Positions 26,659 to 27,500 of a stretch of DNA of 27,500 nucleotides are shown piece after piece. This DNA comes from Prorocentrum cordatum (taxonomy: Eukaryota; Sar; Dinophyceae; Prorocentrales; Prorocentraceae), in the NCBI GenBank assembly GCA_963575745.1, contig CAUYUJ010015730.1:140001-167500 (forward strand), written 5' to 3'. The translations under genes and the position numbers were made by a program. The notes below the pieces were generated by a model, which saw only the letters and a program-made list of their open reading frames with translations, did no database searches and was not told the DNA's origin. Positions within the stretch are counted from its first letter, which is position 1. Each line of letters starts with the position of its first letter.

Positions 26659-27500
26659 ATGCGACTTGCGCAAATGTCGCCAATTTCGTGGGCTCATGGG
26701 AGGTCCAGCGGAGTGGAGCTGCAAGAAGACCCAGCCGAGACCTCGCGGGACCCTCGGGGGCCGCGAAGTGTGCAATTGTCGCCAACTTCGCGGGTTATTG
26801 GGAGGTCCAGCAGAGTGGAGTTGTAAGCAGACCCAGTGGACATTTCGCGGAACCTTTGGGGGGTGCGAAGTGTGCAATTGTCGCAAATTTCGTGGGTTGT
26901 TGGGAGGTCCAGCGGAGTGGATTTGTGTAAAGACACAGTGGGCACTTCGCGGAATCTTGGGGGTTTGCGAAGTGCGCAAATGTCGCCAATGTCGTAGGGT
27001 CTTGGGAGGTCCAGCGGAGTGGAGTTGCAAACAAGCCAAGCCGAGACCTCGCAGGACCCTCGGGGGTTGCGAAGTGCGTAGATGTCGTCAATTTCGTTGT
27101 CTCCTGAGAGGTCCAGCGGAGTGGAGCTGTAAACAGACCCAGCCGAGACCTCGCGGGACCCTCGGGGGCCGCGAAGTGCGCAAATGTCGCCAATTTCGTG
27201 GGCTCCTGGGAGGTCCAGCTGAGTGGACTTGTAAACGGACCCAGTCGAGACATCGCGGGACCTTCGGGGACCGCGAAGTGCGCAAGTGTCGTACATTTCG
27301 TGGGCTCTTGGGATGTCCAGCTGGGTGGAGATGTAAACAGACCCAGCCGAGACCTCGCGGGTCATTGGGAGGTTGCGAAGTGCGTAATGGTCGCCGATTG
27401 CTTGGGCTCCTGGGAGGTCCAGCTGAGTGGAGTTGTAAACAGACCTCGCCGAGACCTCGCGGGTCACTGGGCGGTTGCGAAGTGCGCAAATGTCGCCAAT
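26659..27500. repeat. 102-bp tandem repeat in exact register, running off the window
   Basis: Units begin AGGTCCAGC(G/T)GAGTGGA at 26701, 26803, 26905, 27007, 27109, 27211, 27313 and 27415: eight starts with no insertion or deletion. A partial unit precedes (26659-26700) and the array is cut by the window end. Units differ from 27109-27210 at about 10-22 positions each in the three I compared. Because 102 is 34 codons and stops are rare on the minus strand, all three minus frames stay open for long stretches. Substitutions do not favour one codon phase, so coding is not supported. Confidence 0.93.

Noticed and set aside
26659-27500. 34-residue helical repeat protein (TPR/PPR-like) on the minus strand
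   Set aside because: Period matches 34 codons, but all three frames are open, the residues do not show the TPR or PPR pattern, and substitutions do not favour one codon phase.

Overview
This window looks like nuclear DNA from a dinoflagellate. The inference rests on a GC-rich, gene-poor, simple-repeat-dominated background and on one non-LTR-type reverse transcriptase (RT)/RNase H polyprotein whose RT motifs (fingers 'LGKPDGSGIRPIAL', motif B 'AGCSLAT', motif C 'IDDI') resemble, from memory, RTs that are very abundant in dinoflagellate genomes. A large-genome genus such as Prorocentrum or a suessialean is plausible, but the species cannot be fixed by eye. I see no rRNA, tRNA, CRISPR, bacterial operon or recognisable viral gene.

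Layout. 1-1300: degenerate short GC-rich repeats and scattered copies of a ~17-bp motif in both orientations. 1300-3240: unassigned sequence with a two-state inverted repeat (1854-1980) and a (CCT)n tract. 3240-3980: a compact structured block made of an 11-bp motif array in alternating orientation, a 35-bp tandem array with a 6-unit (210-bp) higher-order period, and a hairpin ending in ten A. 3980-5520: an A-rich stretch, then a decayed palindrome centred near 5014. 5523-7163: about 1.6 kb of degenerate (TGTA)n. 8269-12166: a non-LTR retroelement fragment, RT then CCHC-like zinc motif then RNase H then C-terminal CxxC motif, broken by two frameshifts. 12167-14850: microsatellites, a duplicated GC-rich segment and unassigned DNA. 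14858-15415: a non-repetitive open stretch of unknown function. 15415-17830: two GC-rich minisatellite families. 17830-23700: very long (CCT)n, (GGA)n, (GAT)n and compound tracts plus short tandem and hairpin arrays. 24390-24930: an ~90-bp degenerate tandem repeat. 25149-25800: three (CCT)n tracts with splice-like sites between them. 26659-27500: a 102-bp tandem repeat in exact register that runs off the window.

The only confident protein-coding content is the retroelement. Its RT would copy element RNA into cDNA and its RNase H would degrade the template strand, but the frameshifts near 10056-10062 and 10150-10190 make this copy unlikely to be active unless they are assembly errors. Most other long open frames are by-products of repeats with trinucleotide or codon-multiple periods. 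The most interesting non-gene signals are the nested arrays at 3243-3980, the two-state inverted repeat at 1854-1980, the palindrome at 4690-5330, the indel-free 102-bp array at the right end, and the recurring placement of (CCT)n tracts just upstream of splice-acceptor-like YAG.
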